Assembly: GCF_017301735.1 (NCBI RefSeq)
Contig: NZ_CP071090.1
Location: forward strand, 3,338,001-3,402,000
Source: Pyxidicoccus parkwaysis
GTDB lineage: Bacteria; Myxococcota; Myxococcia; Myxococcales; Myxococcaceae
DNA length: 64,000 bases
Direction: 5' to 3'
The notes beneath the pieces were generated by a model, which was not told where the DNA came from, searched no databases, and was given only the letters and a program-made list of their open reading frames with translations. The translations under genes were made by a program, and so were the position numbers. Positions 38,092-49,171 of the stretch are shown here, piece after piece. The first letter of the stretch is position 1. Each line of letters begins with the position of its first letter.

Positions 38092-39132
38092 ATGAACCGT
38101 CTGCACGAGCTCCTGGGCATCGAGCTCCCCATCATCCAGGCGCCCATGGCCGGAGTGCAGGGGAGTCCGCTGGCCATCGCGGTGTCCAACGCTGGGGGCC
38201 TGGGGTCGCTCCCGTGCGCGATGCTGGCCCCTGATGCCCTGCGCAAGGAGCTCGCAGCTCTCCGTGCGGGCACGTCGAAGCCGTTCAACGTCAACTTCTT
38301 CGCGCACACCGCGCCCGTGCCGGACGAGGCTGTCGAGCGCTCGTGGCGCGAGCGGCTCGGCCCCTACTACCGCGAGCTCGGAATCGACCCCTCCACCATC
38401 CCGTCGGGCCCGGGCCGCCTTCCCTTCGACGCCGTCGCAGCGGAGGTGCTGGAGGAGCTTCGTCCCGCCATCGTGAGCTTCCACTACGGCCTTCCCGCTC
38501 CCGAGCTGCTCGCGCGCGTGAAGCGCACGGGCGCGAAGGTTCTGTCCTCCGCCACCACCGTGGAGGAGGCCCGTTGGCTCGAGGCGCACGGCGCTGATGC
38601 CGTCATCGCGCAGGGACTGGAGGCCGGTGGTCATCGCGGGCACTTCCTGTCGCATGACCTGACGCTGCAGATGGGCACCTTCGCCCTGCTTCCGCAGGTC
38701 GTGCACGCGGTGAAGGTGCCGGTCATCGCGGCCGGGGGCATCGTGGATGCCAGGGGTGTCGCGGCGGCGCTGTCGCTGGGCGCTGTCGCGGCGCAGGTCG
38801 GCACCGCCTACATGCTCTGCCGCGAGGCGACGACGAGCTCGGTGCACCGTGCCGCACTGAAGAGCGCGTCCGCTCGGCACACCGCGCTGACCAACGTCTT
38901 CACCGGTCGGCCCGCACGCGGCATCGTCAACCGTGCCATCCGCGAGCTGGGGCCGCTCAACCCCGCGACACCTGCCTTCCCACTCGCGACGGCTTCCCTG
39001 CAGCCGCTGCGGACGAAGGCCGAAGCCGCCGGGAGCGGTGACTTCTCGCCGCTCTGGTGCGGCCAGAATCCCGAGGGGTGCAAGGAGGTCGGCGCCGCCG
39101 AGCTCACCCGAGAGCTGGCCTCGCTCGCATGA
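38092..39132 (+). CDS. Nitronate monooxygenase / FabK-like flavoprotein
   Basis: 346 aa. The start at 38092 is set by a near-perfect ribosome site (AGGAGGAGAG) directly before it; the open frame upstream of it overlaps the NRPS end and is not needed. The protein is an FMN TIM-barrel of the 2-nitropropane dioxygenase family: PIIQAPMAGVQGSPLA at the N-terminus, FNVNFFAHT, AQGLEAGGHRGHF with the His typical of class I nitronate monooxygenases, and IAAGGIVDARGVAAAL for phosphate binding. The same fold serves FabK-type enoyl reductases, which cannot be excluded. It lies 124 bp after the NRPS thioesterase, same strand, so it may be the last gene of the operon and act as a tailoring or detoxifying enzyme. 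It might also be an independent housekeeping gene. Confidence 0.85.
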   Translation: MNRLHELLGIELPIIQAPMAGVQGSPLAIAVSNAGGLGSLPCAMLAPDALRKELAALRAGTSKPFNVNFFAHTAPVPDEAVERSWRERLGPYYRELGIDPSTIPSGPGRLPFDAVAAEVLEELRPAIVSFHYGLPAPELLARVKRTGAKVLSSATTVEEARWLEAHGADAVIAQGLEAGGHRGHFLSHDLTLQMGTFALLPQVVHAVKVPVIAAGGIVDARGVAAALSLGAVAAQVGTAYMLCREATTSSVHRAALKSASARHTALTNVFTGRPARGIVNRAIRELGPLNPATPAFPLATASLQPLRTKAEAAGSGDFSPLWCGQNPEGCKEVGAAELTRELASLA

Positions 39133-39148
39133 GCTCCTGAATCGGGGC

Positions 39149-39167
39149 CGCTACGGAAGTCGTAGCG
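39149..39167. terminator. Hairpin between convergent genes
   Basis: A perfect 7-bp stem, CGCTACG (39149-39155) with CGTAGCG (39161-39167), loop GAAGT, lies in the 38 bp between the 3' ends of the flavoprotein gene and the amidase gene. There is no T-tract. Position suggests a shared terminator for the end of the biosynthetic operon and for the amidase. Confidence 0.45.
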
Positions 39168-39170
39168 CGT

Positions 39171-40052
39171 TCAGGGCCGGGCTGTCGCGCTGGGGCCTGG
39201 AGCCGGTGCCAGTGCGTCCACCAGTCCCTGGGCCACCGCGGCTGAGAACGCCTCCAGCGTGCGCTCCTCGCGCCAGCGCGCGGCCTCCTCGAAGTCGAGC
39301 GCGTGGTGCGTCTCGATGATGACGGACGGAATGGTCGGCCTGCGGAGCACGAAGATGCGCCGGTGCGTGGGCTCGCTCACCTTCGCGACGAAGACGCCAG
39401 CCTGCGCGGCATCGGCGGCATAGAGCCCCGTGTAGTCCGCGCCGTCGTAGGAGCGGAAGCCGGCGTGTCCCAGGCTGCGGGCGAGCGCATGCGCAAGCAG
39501 TTCCCGCCGGGCGCGAAGGGGCGCAGCGGCCTCCTCGGACCAGAGCACGCTGAAGCCCGGGGACGCGTCCTGCCGGTAGCACTGCTGTCCCGGCGTGGGC
39601 TCCCAGGGCTGGGCCGTGCCCCGCGCATCCGAGTGCAGGCTCAGCATCACCTGCGCATTCCACTTCCGCGCGGCGTTGATGCGCGAAGGGTAGGGGACGT
39701 GCTCGCCCGGCTTGCGGCTCAGGAGCACGCGGAAGTGGCCGGTGGCCTCCAGCCGCCGCGCCAGGTCCTCCGCCACGCGCAGGGTGAAGGTCTCCTCGTC
39801 CTCGCAGGTGACGGACTTGTTGCCCGTGTTCCCCTCCGCGCCATGTCCCGCGTCCAGGTAGATGCGGTGCTTCCCGAAGCCCTCGGGAAAGTGCACCTGG
39901 GCCACCGTGAGCGGCGCGCCCGGGGCGGGCCAGGCGGGTGGGGCCACCACCGTCGATGGAGTTTCGGAGGGCGTCGCCGCCGGATCCGCCGCGAGCACGG
40001 GGCCGGAGATCAGCGCAGCCCACAGTCCGAGCAGGGAGGTGGCTCTCGACAT
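39171..40052 (-). CDS. N-acetylmuramoyl-L-alanine amidase (Amidase_3 type), secreted
   Basis: 293 aa when started at the ATG at 40052, which gives a clear signal peptide (MSRATSLLGLWAALISGPVLA); the longer open frame has no such start. The mature part shows the zinc amidase signatures: YLDAGHGAEGNTG with the first zinc His, CEDEETF with a possible metal Glu, LSLHSDA with the second zinc His, and VIIETHHALDF near the end holding the catalytic Glu. It should cut the amide bond between MurNAc and L-Ala in peptidoglycan in the periplasm. The N-terminal 50 residues after the signal are Pro/Ala-rich and disordered. It ends convergently to the flavoprotein gene; lon lies upstream on the same strand behind its own terminator. 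Confidence 0.85.
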   Translation of the reverse strand: MSRATSLLGLWAALISGPVLAADPAATPSETPSTVVAPPAWPAPGAPLTVAQVHFPEGFGKHRIYLDAGHGAEGNTGNKSVTCEDEETFTLRVAEDLARRLEATGHFRVLLSRKPGEHVPYPSRINAARKWNAQVMLSLHSDARGTAQPWEPTPGQQCYRQDASPGFSVLWSEEAAAPLRARRELLAHALARSLGHAGFRSYDGADYTGLYAADAAQAGVFVAKVSEPTHRRIFVLRRPTIPSVIIETHHALDFEEAARWREERTLEAFSAAVAQGLVDALAPAPGPSATARP

Positions 40053-40132
40053 GGCGGGTGGGACGCCTGGGAGCGCGGCGTCGTTCCACAGTCTCTCCCG
40101 GAGCCCCGCCGGGTGAAAGGCCCGCAAAGACA

Positions 40133-40164
40133 ACGGGCAGGTCCCCGTGAGGGAACCTGCCCGT
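40133..40164 (-). terminator. Intrinsic terminator of lon
   Basis: Read on the minus strand, 22 bp after the lon stop codon, a perfect 10-bp stem ACGGGCAGGT/ACCTGCCCGT (arms 40155-40164 and 40133-40142) encloses a 12-base loop in which CCC and GGG can pair further. It is followed on the transcribed side by TGTCTTTG, a weak T-rich run. This fits Rho-independent termination of lon before the amidase gene. Confidence 0.65.
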
Positions 40165-40186
40165 GTCACTTCCATTCAGCCGTGCG

Positions 40187-42667
<2,481 letters not shown>

Positions 42668-42930
42668 GAAGTTCGGCCTCTTCTCTTGCTCTTGCTCAAG
42701 CCCGGTCAGCAAGCGACCGGACTGATGGACTTCTCTCGGTTTTCTGCGACGGATGAACCAACGTAACAACCAAAACGGACATGGCAAACGCGATGTGCGT
42801 TTTTCCACGCCCTCGTCGGATGCCCGACGATCCTCTGAAGTCTCGCGTCCTTGCGTGGGGTGGGGCATGCTTGCCCCCCCAGCCTGATGCGGCGCGCTGC
42901 CGGGCGTGCCGTCCCCCCTCGGAGGCACCC

Positions 42931-44151
42931 ATGAAGCTCCGCACCTGTGCAACCCTGTTGCTCCTTCCGGTCACCCTGTGGGGGGCGGCGTGCAAGTCCC
43001 CCGTCGACGAGCCGGGCTCCACCCTGCCAGGCAACTGCGTGGGCGAGTCCCCGGTCGTCGCCCCGCAGAGGACGGACCTGCTCTTCGTCATCGACAACTC
43101 GTCCTCCATGAAGGAGGAGCAGGAGGGCATCGCCCGGGAGTTGCCGGCCTTCGTGGAGGCCCTCAAGGAGGGCGGCGGCCTGGAGCAGGACTTCCGTGTG
43201 GGCGTCATCACTACGTCGGTGTACCGGCGGGTGTCCTTCCAGGGGCAGCCGGACCAGGTGCGCTACTACGAGCAGGAGTCCGGGAAGCTGCGGCCGGTGC
43301 CGGATGCCTCGGGCAAGGCGACGGACGAGCACTTCATCGAGGGGACGGATCCGTTCCTCGTGGAGAAGTTCCGCCGGCTGGTGGAGCAGGGCACGGAGGG
43401 TAGCGGGCAGGAGACCCCCTTCGAGGCCGTGCGCCTGGCGGTGACGGAGCCCCTGTCCACGACGAGCATCTCCGAGGGCGGCAACGCGGGCTTCCTGCGG
43501 GACGGGGCGCGGCTGCTGGTGGTGGTGGTGTCCGACGAGGAGGACTGCAGCTCCACCCAGCGCCCGCCCCCCGTGATTCTCACCGACGACACGTCGGTGG
43601 ATCACTGCACGGAGCAGGGGGACAAGCTGACCTCGGTGGACGAGTACTTCTCGCTCTTCCAGGGCCTGCATGATTCGACGGGTGCCTCCCGCGAGGTGCT
43701 CTGGGCCACGATTGGACCAGTGGCGCTGGCCGACAAGCGCGCCGGTCTGGTTCAGGACGTCACGAGCAACGGCACCTTCGTGCGCAACGTCGACTGCCCG
43801 ACGTCGAACGGGCCGGGCTACCGGCAGCGGGCCATGGCGGAGAAGTTCGACGAGGACCTCCAGAACCTCGACTCCATCTGCAAGGCAGGCTACCGGGACA
43901 CGCTCTTGAGCATCGCCGCGCTGGCCACGGTGGCGCAGAGCATCGAGGTGGTGAACCTGCCGGATCCGCGGCTGGCGCAGGTGGAGCTCACGCGCGCGGA
44001 CGGCACGGTGGAGCGCTGCTCGGTGGCGGCGGGGGACCTGCGCTACGAGCCCTCGGGCGAGGACCGCTCCGCGCGCCTGTACTTCCTGGGCTCGTGCCTA
44101 CGCCGCGCGGACGATACGAAGGTGGAAGTGAAGGTCCTCTGCGCCGGCTAG
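42931..44151 (+). CDS. von Willebrand factor A-domain lipoprotein
   Basis: 406 aa from the ATG at 42931, preceded by GGAGGCACCC. A signal peptide ends at a lipobox (LWGAAC, Cys21). The vWA domain starts at about 48 (RTDLLFVIDNSSSMK); D55-x-S-x-S is a complete MIDAS metal site, so divalent-metal-dependent ligand binding is possible. Several Cys pairs (EEDCSS, DHCTEQ, NVDCPT, SICKAG, ERCS, GSCLR, VLCAG) suggest a disulfide-stabilised outer-membrane protein. Myxobacteria carry many such lipoproteins; a role in surface adhesion is inference. The gene stands alone, divergent from lon. Confidence 0.85.
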   Translation: MKLRTCATLLLLPVTLWGAACKSPVDEPGSTLPGNCVGESPVVAPQRTDLLFVIDNSSSMKEEQEGIARELPAFVEALKEGGGLEQDFRVGVITTSVYRRVSFQGQPDQVRYYEQESGKLRPVPDASGKATDEHFIEGTDPFLVEKFRRLVEQGTEGSGQETPFEAVRLAVTEPLSTTSISEGGNAGFLRDGARLLVVVVSDEEDCSSTQRPPPVILTDDTSVDHCTEQGDKLTSVDEYFSLFQGLHDSTGASREVLWATIGPVALADKRAGLVQDVTSNGTFVRNVDCPTSNGPGYRQRAMAEKFDEDLQNLDSICKAGYRDTLLSIAALATVAQSIEVVNLPDPRLAQVELTRADGTVERCSVAAGDLRYEPSGEDRSARLYFLGSCLRRADDTKVEVKVLCAG

Positions 44152-44276
44152 AGGCTCGGGAGTCCCTCCAGACGCTGGAGATCTCTCACGTCGTCCGCGC
44201 GGACCCGTGCTGTCAGGTCTGATCCGCCGCCCCATCGCCATGCGTCCTGTGCGGCGCATGTCAGACCCACGAGCAT

Positions 44277-44293
44277 ACTGAACGAGCGTCCAG
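44277..44293. promoter_or_regulatory. LexA (SOS) box upstream of imuA
   Basis: The plus strand reads CTG-AACGAGCGTC-CAG, the CTG-N10-CAG form of an SOS box, and the opposite strand matches 15 of 17 positions of the Myxococcus LexA motif CTRHAMRYBYGTTCAGS as I remember it. It lies 40 bp before the imuA start, so LexA should repress imuA-imuB until DNA damage. A similar box stands before dnaE2 at the window end. Confidence 0.75.
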
Positions 44294-44333
44294 ACAGGCG
44301 TTCGGGCAGTCCGGGTTCTGGCGAGGAGGCGAG

Positions 44334-45224
44334 ATGCGCGCGGCGGTGGAGCAGCGGGTGGAGGTGGGGGCGGAGCGCTCGGCGGGCTCGTCCGGCTCCG
44401 TGGTGGAGCAGCTTCGGGAGCGGATCCGCCAGCTCCAGGCGGCGCCCCGGCGCTACCTGGCGGTGCTGCGCACGGGCATGGAGGCGGTGGATGCGCTGCT
44501 GCCCGCAGGCGGCTTCCCGCTGGGGCAGGCAGTGGAGTTGTGCGGCGAGGCGGCGTCGGGGCGCACCAGCCTGGCGCTGAGCGCGGTGGCGGCGGCGCAC
44601 AAGGAAGAGCGGCTGTGCGCGTGGGTGGATGGCCCGCGCGAGCTGTACCCGCCCGCGGCGGCGGCGCTGGGCGTGGATTTGGAACGGCTGCTCATCGTCC
44701 GGCCCCAGGCGCCCGAGCAGCGGGTGTGGGCGGCGGTGCAGCTCGCCCGCAGCGGGGCCTTCGCCTGCGTGGTGCTGGACCTGACGCGAGGGATTGGCTC
44801 GACGGGGAGGACTTCACGGGTTGCATTGGCGGAGGCGCGCAAGCTGGCGGACGCGGCGGAGCGCGGCGGCGGGCTGCTGTTGCTGCTCACGTCTCCGGAC
44901 GCGCCGGCGGACGGGATGACGCGGCTTCGCACCGAGGCTCAGGACGGGAAGGGCTGGTCCGTGGAGGTGGTGCGCAGCCGGCAGGGCGGCACGGGGACGC
45001 GGGCGGAGCTGCCGTGGAGCGTGCTGTACCCGGAGCTGGGGCTGGAGGACGGCGGACGGATGCTGGACGTGGCGGAGGGCGGCGTGGACGCCACGCCGGA
45101 CTTCCTGCGCGAGCAGTCCAGCGTGCTGCGCAACGGGTGCGGAATCCTCGGCCAGCGGCCCGGCCGTGACGCGCCCATGCCGTCCCTGCGCGAGGGCCTG
45201 GACGCGGCCGGCGCGGCGCACTGA
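44334..45224 (+). CDS. imuA: ImuA, RecA-like SOS mutagenesis protein
   Basis: 296 aa. ATG at 44334 follows GAGGAGGCGAG. The protein has the ImuA/SulA-like RecA fold: IRQLQ near the N-terminus, LPAGGFPLGQAVELCGEAASGRTSLAL with a degenerate P-loop (G-x4-S-G-R-T), and an ACVVLDL strand like Walker B. It should work with ImuB and DnaE2 in error-prone translesion synthesis after DNA damage, and members of the family bind RecA and ImuB. The predicted LexA box upstream and imuB 8 nt downstream (same strand) place it in an SOS operon. The weak P-loop makes real ATPase activity uncertain. Confidence 0.85.
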   Translation: MRAAVEQRVEVGAERSAGSSGSVVEQLRERIRQLQAAPRRYLAVLRTGMEAVDALLPAGGFPLGQAVELCGEAASGRTSLALSAVAAAHKEERLCAWVDGPRELYPPAAAALGVDLERLLIVRPQAPEQRVWAAVQLARSGAFACVVLDLTRGIGSTGRTSRVALAEARKLADAAERGGGLLLLLTSPDAPADGMTRLRTEAQDGKGWSVEVVRSRQGGTGTRAELPWSVLYPELGLEDGGRMLDVAEGGVDATPDFLREQSSVLRNGCGILGQRPGRDAPMPSLREGLDAAGAAH

Positions 45225-45232
45225 GGAGGGGC

Positions 45233-46747
45233 ATGCGCAGGGCGTATCTGCACTTCACGCGCTTCCCCGTGCAGCGCCGGGTGCTGGAGCTGCCGGAGTT
45301 GGCGGGCCGGCCCTTCGTGCTGGTGGAGGAGGTGCGCGGCCAGCGTCGCGTGGCCTTCGCGTCCACCACGGCGCTGAAGGCCGGGGTGCGCCCGGGCATG
45401 ACGCTGACGGCGGCGACGGCGCTGGAGCCGGTGCTGCGGCACTTCCCCTTCCGTCCGGAAGACGAGGCACGGGCGCTGACGGCGCTGGGCGAGGCGCTGA
45501 TGGCGCTGGCGCCGGGCTTCCAATTGGCTCCGCCGGAAGGCCTGTGGCTGGACGCGGGGGCGGCGCACCTGGTGGGCGGTGAGGCGCGACTGGCGGCCAT
45601 GGCCCTGGAGCGGTGCGCGGAGCTGGGCTACCGGGCGCACGCGGTGGTGGCCTCGGAGGCCTTCACGTCGCGGGCGCTGGCACGGTACGGGGCCCGCCGG
45701 GTGGAGGTGGTGCCGGAGGGTGAGTCGGCCCGGGCGCTGGCGCCGCTGCCGCTGGCGGCGCTGGAGGGCGGGGAGGGCGTGCCCTTCGCCTCGCTGGGAC
45801 TGACGACCCTGGGAGAGGTGGCGGCGCTGCCCGCGGCGTCGGTGGCGACGCGCGGCGGGGCGGCCGGGGCGCGGGCGCACGCGCGCTGCCGGGGGGAGGA
45901 CGACACGCCCTTCGTCGCGGAGGTGCTGGAGGAGGTGCTGGAGGAGCGGGTGGTGCTGGACTTCCCGGCGGAGTCCTTCGAGCCGCTGCGCTTCGCGCTG
46001 AAGACGCTGACGGACCGGCTGGGAGCGCGGCTGTCCGGGCGGCGGCTGGCGGCGGTGCGGCTCACCTTCTCGATGAAGCTGGACCCCCGGGGACAGGCCC
46101 GGGTGCCGCTGACGCTGGCGCGGCCCACGTCACAGGCGAAGCTGCTGATGGATCTGGCGCGGCACCGGCTGGAGGAGCTCAAGCTGGAGAACCCGGTGGC
46201 GGAGGTGTCCGCGCGGGTGGACGAGCACTCCGAGGACCGGGGGCAGCAGCTCGCGCTGGGGGATGCCCCGGAGGGGGACGCGGCGCTGGAGGTGGTGCTG
46301 TCCCGGCTGGTGACGACGCTGGGCGAGCAGTCGCTCTTCGCGGCGGGGCTGGAGGCCGTCCACCGGCCGGAGGTGGCGCACAAGGGGCGGGCCTTCCACC
46401 CGCCGGAGCGCAGGCGGGGGCTCGCGGCGGATGGGCTGGAGGCGGGCGCGCGGGTGGACGCGGCGCCGCCGGGCGTGGGGCGGGAGCGGCCGTCGCGGCT
46501 GTTGGCGTCGCCGGCGTGCCTGGACGCGGAGGTGGCGGAGTCGGGGCGGCTCGTGGCGGCGCGGCTCGGTGGGAAGCGGCACCGGGTGACGGCGGTGGCC
46601 GGCCCGGAGCGGCTGTCCGGGGAGTGGTGGTCCGACGCGCCCTACGAGCGGGACTACTACCGGGTGCACTTCGAGGGGCTGGGCCCGGCGTGGGTGTTCC
46701 GGGATGGACGGGACGGGCGCTTCTACCTGCAGGGACTGTTCGACTGA
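45233..46747 (+). CDS. imuB: ImuB, catalytically inactive Y-family polymerase-like protein
   Basis: 504 aa, start 8 nt after imuA with GAGGAGGGGC before it, so the two are cotranscribed. The fold is that of Y-family DNA polymerases (palm, fingers, little finger), but the N-terminal strand that normally carries the metal-binding Asp reads YLHFTRFPVQRR and the later acidic pair is missing, as is usual in ImuB. It acts as an adaptor that brings DnaE2 and ImuA to the sliding clamp. EQSLF (Gln366) looks like a clamp-binding motif. The C-terminus (YYRVHFEG, FYLQGLFD) is typical of ImuB. Confidence 0.87.
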   Translation: MRRAYLHFTRFPVQRRVLELPELAGRPFVLVEEVRGQRRVAFASTTALKAGVRPGMTLTAATALEPVLRHFPFRPEDEARALTALGEALMALAPGFQLAPPEGLWLDAGAAHLVGGEARLAAMALERCAELGYRAHAVVASEAFTSRALARYGARRVEVVPEGESARALAPLPLAALEGGEGVPFASLGLTTLGEVAALPAASVATRGGAAGARAHARCRGEDDTPFVAEVLEEVLEERVVLDFPAESFEPLRFALKTLTDRLGARLSGRRLAAVRLTFSMKLDPRGQARVPLTLARPTSQAKLLMDLARHRLEELKLENPVAEVSARVDEHSEDRGQQLALGDAPEGDAALEVVLSRLVTTLGEQSLFAAGLEAVHRPEVAHKGRAFHPPERRRGLAADGLEAGARVDAAPPGVGRERPSRLLASPACLDAEVAESGRLVAARLGGKRHRVTAVAGPERLSGEWWSDAPYERDYYRVHFEGLGPAWVFRDGRDGRFYLQGLFD

Positions 46748-46830
46748 CGCGCGGCCGGGCCCCGGGACGCGGGCGGCGTGCCTATCATCCGCCGCCGGTG
46801 CGTCACCTCCCAGCCTCCAGGTTCCCAATC

Positions 46831-47361
46831 ATGCGCGTCTTCCGTCCCTTCGCCGTCGCCCTGAGTCTCCTGCTCACCGCGTGTGCCGCGCCGCAGGTCC
46901 GTCCGCCCGGGGCCATCCGCAAGGTGGTGGTGGTGGTGGGCTCGCGCGTGGACACGCTGCCCACGTCCACGTATCGCGAGGACCTGATGGGAGAGGGCAA
47001 CCCGCGTACGGTGCTCGTGAGTCAGACGGAGGCGGTGCTGCGAGAGCGCGGCTTCGAGGTGGTGGGCTCGCGCATCTCCGCCGCCCCCGCGCCCTCCACG
47101 GACGAGGTGGTGCGGCTCATCGACGACAACAAGGCCGAGGCCGCGGTGGTGGTGGTGCTGGGCTGGATAGACGCGTCCGCCATCTACTCGCTGGGCCGGG
47201 CCGACGTGGTGCTGGACACGGGCGTGGTGTCCCCCACGGGAGACCTCAAGTGGCGCAATGAGACGCACACGGTGTCCCAGGTGAGCGTCTTCCAGGCGCA
47301 GGCGGACTGGAACTCGTACCTGCGCAAGGCGGTCATCGAGGCCGTGCGCGCGGTGCCCTGA
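46831..47361 (+). CDS. Small lipoprotein of unknown function
   Basis: 176 aa from the ATG at 46831; the first residues MRVFRPFAVALSLLLTACAAP form a lipoprotein signal with lipobox LTAC. The longer frame upstream overlaps imuB and gives no signal, so I reject it. The mature part has an alternating Val-rich strand (KVVVVVGSRVDTL), a helix pair and DDNKAEAAVVVVLGWID, reminiscent of the curli-assembly/LPP20-like alpha-beta lipoproteins (CsgG-like), which is only a fold guess. Its 3' end meets the FHA gene, and the two stop codons lie in the arms of one hairpin. Confidence 0.7.
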   Translation: MRVFRPFAVALSLLLTACAAPQVRPPGAIRKVVVVVGSRVDTLPTSTYREDLMGEGNPRTVLVSQTEAVLRERGFEVVGSRISAAPAPSTDEVVRLIDDNKAEAAVVVVLGWIDASAIYSLGRADVVLDTGVVSPTGDLKWRNETHTVSQVSVFQAQADWNSYLRKAVIEAVRAVP

Positions 47362-47389
47362 GGCCGGGGACTCCCGGGCCCCGTCAGGG
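47356..47389. terminator. Hairpin containing both convergent stop codons
   Basis: CCCTGA (47356-47361) pairs with TCAGGG (47384-47389), and CGGGG with CCCCG inside it. The TGA of the plus-strand lipoprotein gene and the stop of the minus-strand FHA gene are both within the outer arms. Likely bidirectional terminator; no T-tract. Confidence 0.45.
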
Positions 47390-47920
47390 CGCGGGCGGCT
47401 TGGGGCTGGCGCGGCGCAGGTGCTCGTGGACCGTCTCGGCGCGCAGGTAGAGGAACTGGGCGTCGCCGAAGGCCAGCGTGTCCCCGTCGTGGAGGGGCAC
47501 CTGGGCGCGGTAGGCCAGCGGCGCGCCGTTGAGGAAGGTGCCGTTCATGGACTCCGCGTCGCGCACGGTGAAGTCGCCGCGCTCGGCATTCCACCGCAGC
47601 GTGGCGTGGTGCTGGGACACGGATGGGTCCGGCACCACGAGGTCGCACGTGTCGGTGCGGCCCACGGTGAACTCCGCGCCGTCCACGGTGGGCTGGAGGA
47701 AGTGGATCTCCAGGCTGTCGAAGTCGCGGAGCATGGCGAGCAGCCGCTCCTCCATGCGCGCACGGTGGGCCATGGCGACGGTGCGCATGCTGGTATTGCC
47801 CAGCGCCGCGGCCTGTAGGAGCGCGGCGGGTGGCTGGATGAGGGCCACCGGGCCGGACGCGGCCATGAATGCGTCCAGCGAGGCCCTGGCGAAGGGGCGG
47901 AGCTGTTTCACGGACACCAT
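47384..47920 (-). CDS. FHA domain protein
   Basis: 178 aa from the ATG at 47920 (MVSVKQLRPFARAS); the frame upstream is GC-rich read-through. The C-terminal two thirds is a forkhead-associated domain: FTVGRTDTCDLVVPD (first strands and conserved GR), SVSQHHATLRW (Ser and His of the phosphothreonine site) and DAESMNGTFLNG (conserved N-G). FHA domains bind phosphothreonine peptides, so it probably reads the output of one of the many Ser/Thr kinases of myxobacteria. The N-terminal helix (about 1-70) may bind a partner. No kinase lies next to it. Confidence 0.88.
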   Translation of the reverse strand: MVSVKQLRPFARASLDAFMAASGPVALIQPPAALLQAAALGNTSMRTVAMAHRARMEERLLAMLRDFDSLEIHFLQPTVDGAEFTVGRTDTCDLVVPDPSVSQHHATLRWNAERGDFTVRDAESMNGTFLNGAPLAYRAQVPLHDGDTLAFGDAQFLYLRAETVHEHLRRASPKPPAP

Positions 47921-48079
47921 GGGCCTCCACCCTACGTGCAAGCGGTGGAGACGGGAAGCGCCATGGGCGCCGGGCTGTCTCGTGGAGGTGCCGACCGCTC
48001 CAGCGCTCCATGGAAGGACCCGGGGCCGATTCGATGAGGCGTGGCCCCCAGCGGCGCTCCGTGGGAGCGTGCGGGGCGC

Positions 48080-49048
48080 ATGCGGGTCCTCGTCACCGGA
48101 GCGGCGGGTTTCATCGGCCACCACGTCAGCGCGCGGCTGCTCGCTCGGGGGGACGCCGTCATCGGCGTGGACAACCTGGACCCGTCCGGCGACGTGCCTC
48201 TCAAGCAGGCCCGGCTCGCGCGCCTGCGGAGCTTGCCGGGCGCGGAGGGCTTCACCTTCCACGCGGTGGACGTGACGGACGGCGAGTCACTGCGTTCCCT
48301 CTTCGAGCGCGAGCGCCCGGAGCGCGTGGTGCACCTCGCCGCCCGCGTGGGTGTGCGGGCCAGGGGGCCGGCCGCGCGCGGCTACCTGGATACCAATGTC
48401 ACCGGGTTCCTCCACGTCCTGGAGGCCGCGCGGGGCGTGGAGCACCTGGTGTACGCGTCCTCCAGCTCCGTGTACGGCGTGGGCACGCCGGTGCCCTTCC
48501 GCGAGGACGCGGCGGCCGACCACCCGCTCAGTGTCTACGCGGCCACCAAGCGCATGGACGAGCTGCTGGCGCATACCGCCAGCCACCTGCACGGGCTGCC
48601 CACCACGGGCCTGCGCTTCTTCACGGTGTACGGGCCGTGGGGCCGGCCGGACATGGCACCCATGCTCTTCCTGCGGGCCCTGCGCGAGGGGCGCCCCATC
48701 GACCTCTATGGTGAGGGGCGCATGCGGCGCGACTTCACGCACGTGGACGACGTGGCGGAGGCCGTGGTGCGAGTGTTGGACAGGCCACCCTCCGTGACAC
48801 CACCGTACCGGCTCCTCAACGTCGGCCGGGGCGAGCCGGTGGCGATGCGCGACTTCCTGGCCCTGCTGGAGCGGCACGTCGGTACACGGGCGAAGGTGAA
48901 TCTCCTGCCGGCCCAGCCGGGAGAGCTGGACGCGACGTGGGCGGACACTTCCGCGCTGGAGCGCGAGACGGACTTCCGCGCCCGGGTACCGGTGGAAGAG
49001 GGTGTGGCGAGACTCGTGGCGTGGGACCTCGAACACTCCGGCCGCTGA
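48080..49048 (+). CDS. NAD-dependent nucleotide-sugar epimerase (UDP-glucuronate 4-epimerase-like)
   Basis: 322 aa, extended short-chain dehydrogenase fold. The ATG at 48080 puts the Rossmann motif at the very start (RVLVTGAAGFIGHH). Further signatures: VDNLDPSGD, VHLAARVGVR, the SSSSVYG strand and YAATK with catalytic Tyr and Lys, RFFTVYGPWGRPDMA and RDFTHVDDVAEAV. The last two and the length fit UDP-glucuronate 4-epimerases of capsule and lipopolysaccharide loci. It should interconvert UDP-sugars for surface polysaccharide. No glycosyltransferase is nearby, so the pathway is unknown. Confidence 0.88.
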   Translation: MRVLVTGAAGFIGHHVSARLLARGDAVIGVDNLDPSGDVPLKQARLARLRSLPGAEGFTFHAVDVTDGESLRSLFERERPERVVHLAARVGVRARGPAARGYLDTNVTGFLHVLEAARGVEHLVYASSSSVYGVGTPVPFREDAAADHPLSVYAATKRMDELLAHTASHLHGLPTTGLRFFTVYGPWGRPDMAPMLFLRALREGRPIDLYGEGRMRRDFTHVDDVAEAVVRVLDRPPSVTPPYRLLNVGRGEPVAMRDFLALLERHVGTRAKVNLLPAQPGELDATWADTSALERETDFRARVPVEEGVARLVAWDLEHSGR

Positions 49049-49171
49049 GCCGTCCGCGCAAGCCGGGTGTGTCTATAGTGCCGCTGTCGGGACGCGCGTC
49101 CCGGACACCCGGGCCGGCGGGTGTCGTGCTCCTCGAAACCTCCTTCTGGAACGCCCCGCCGGAGTGACGTC

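Noticed and set aside
42668-42952. Longer lon start
   Set aside because: The extra 95 residues do not resemble Lon and overlap the lon control region; the ATG at 42667 has a ribosome site and gives the normal length.
44152-44333. Possible small RNA or riboswitch before imuA
   Set aside because: Apart from the LexA box I found no conserved fold or paired helices that would support it.
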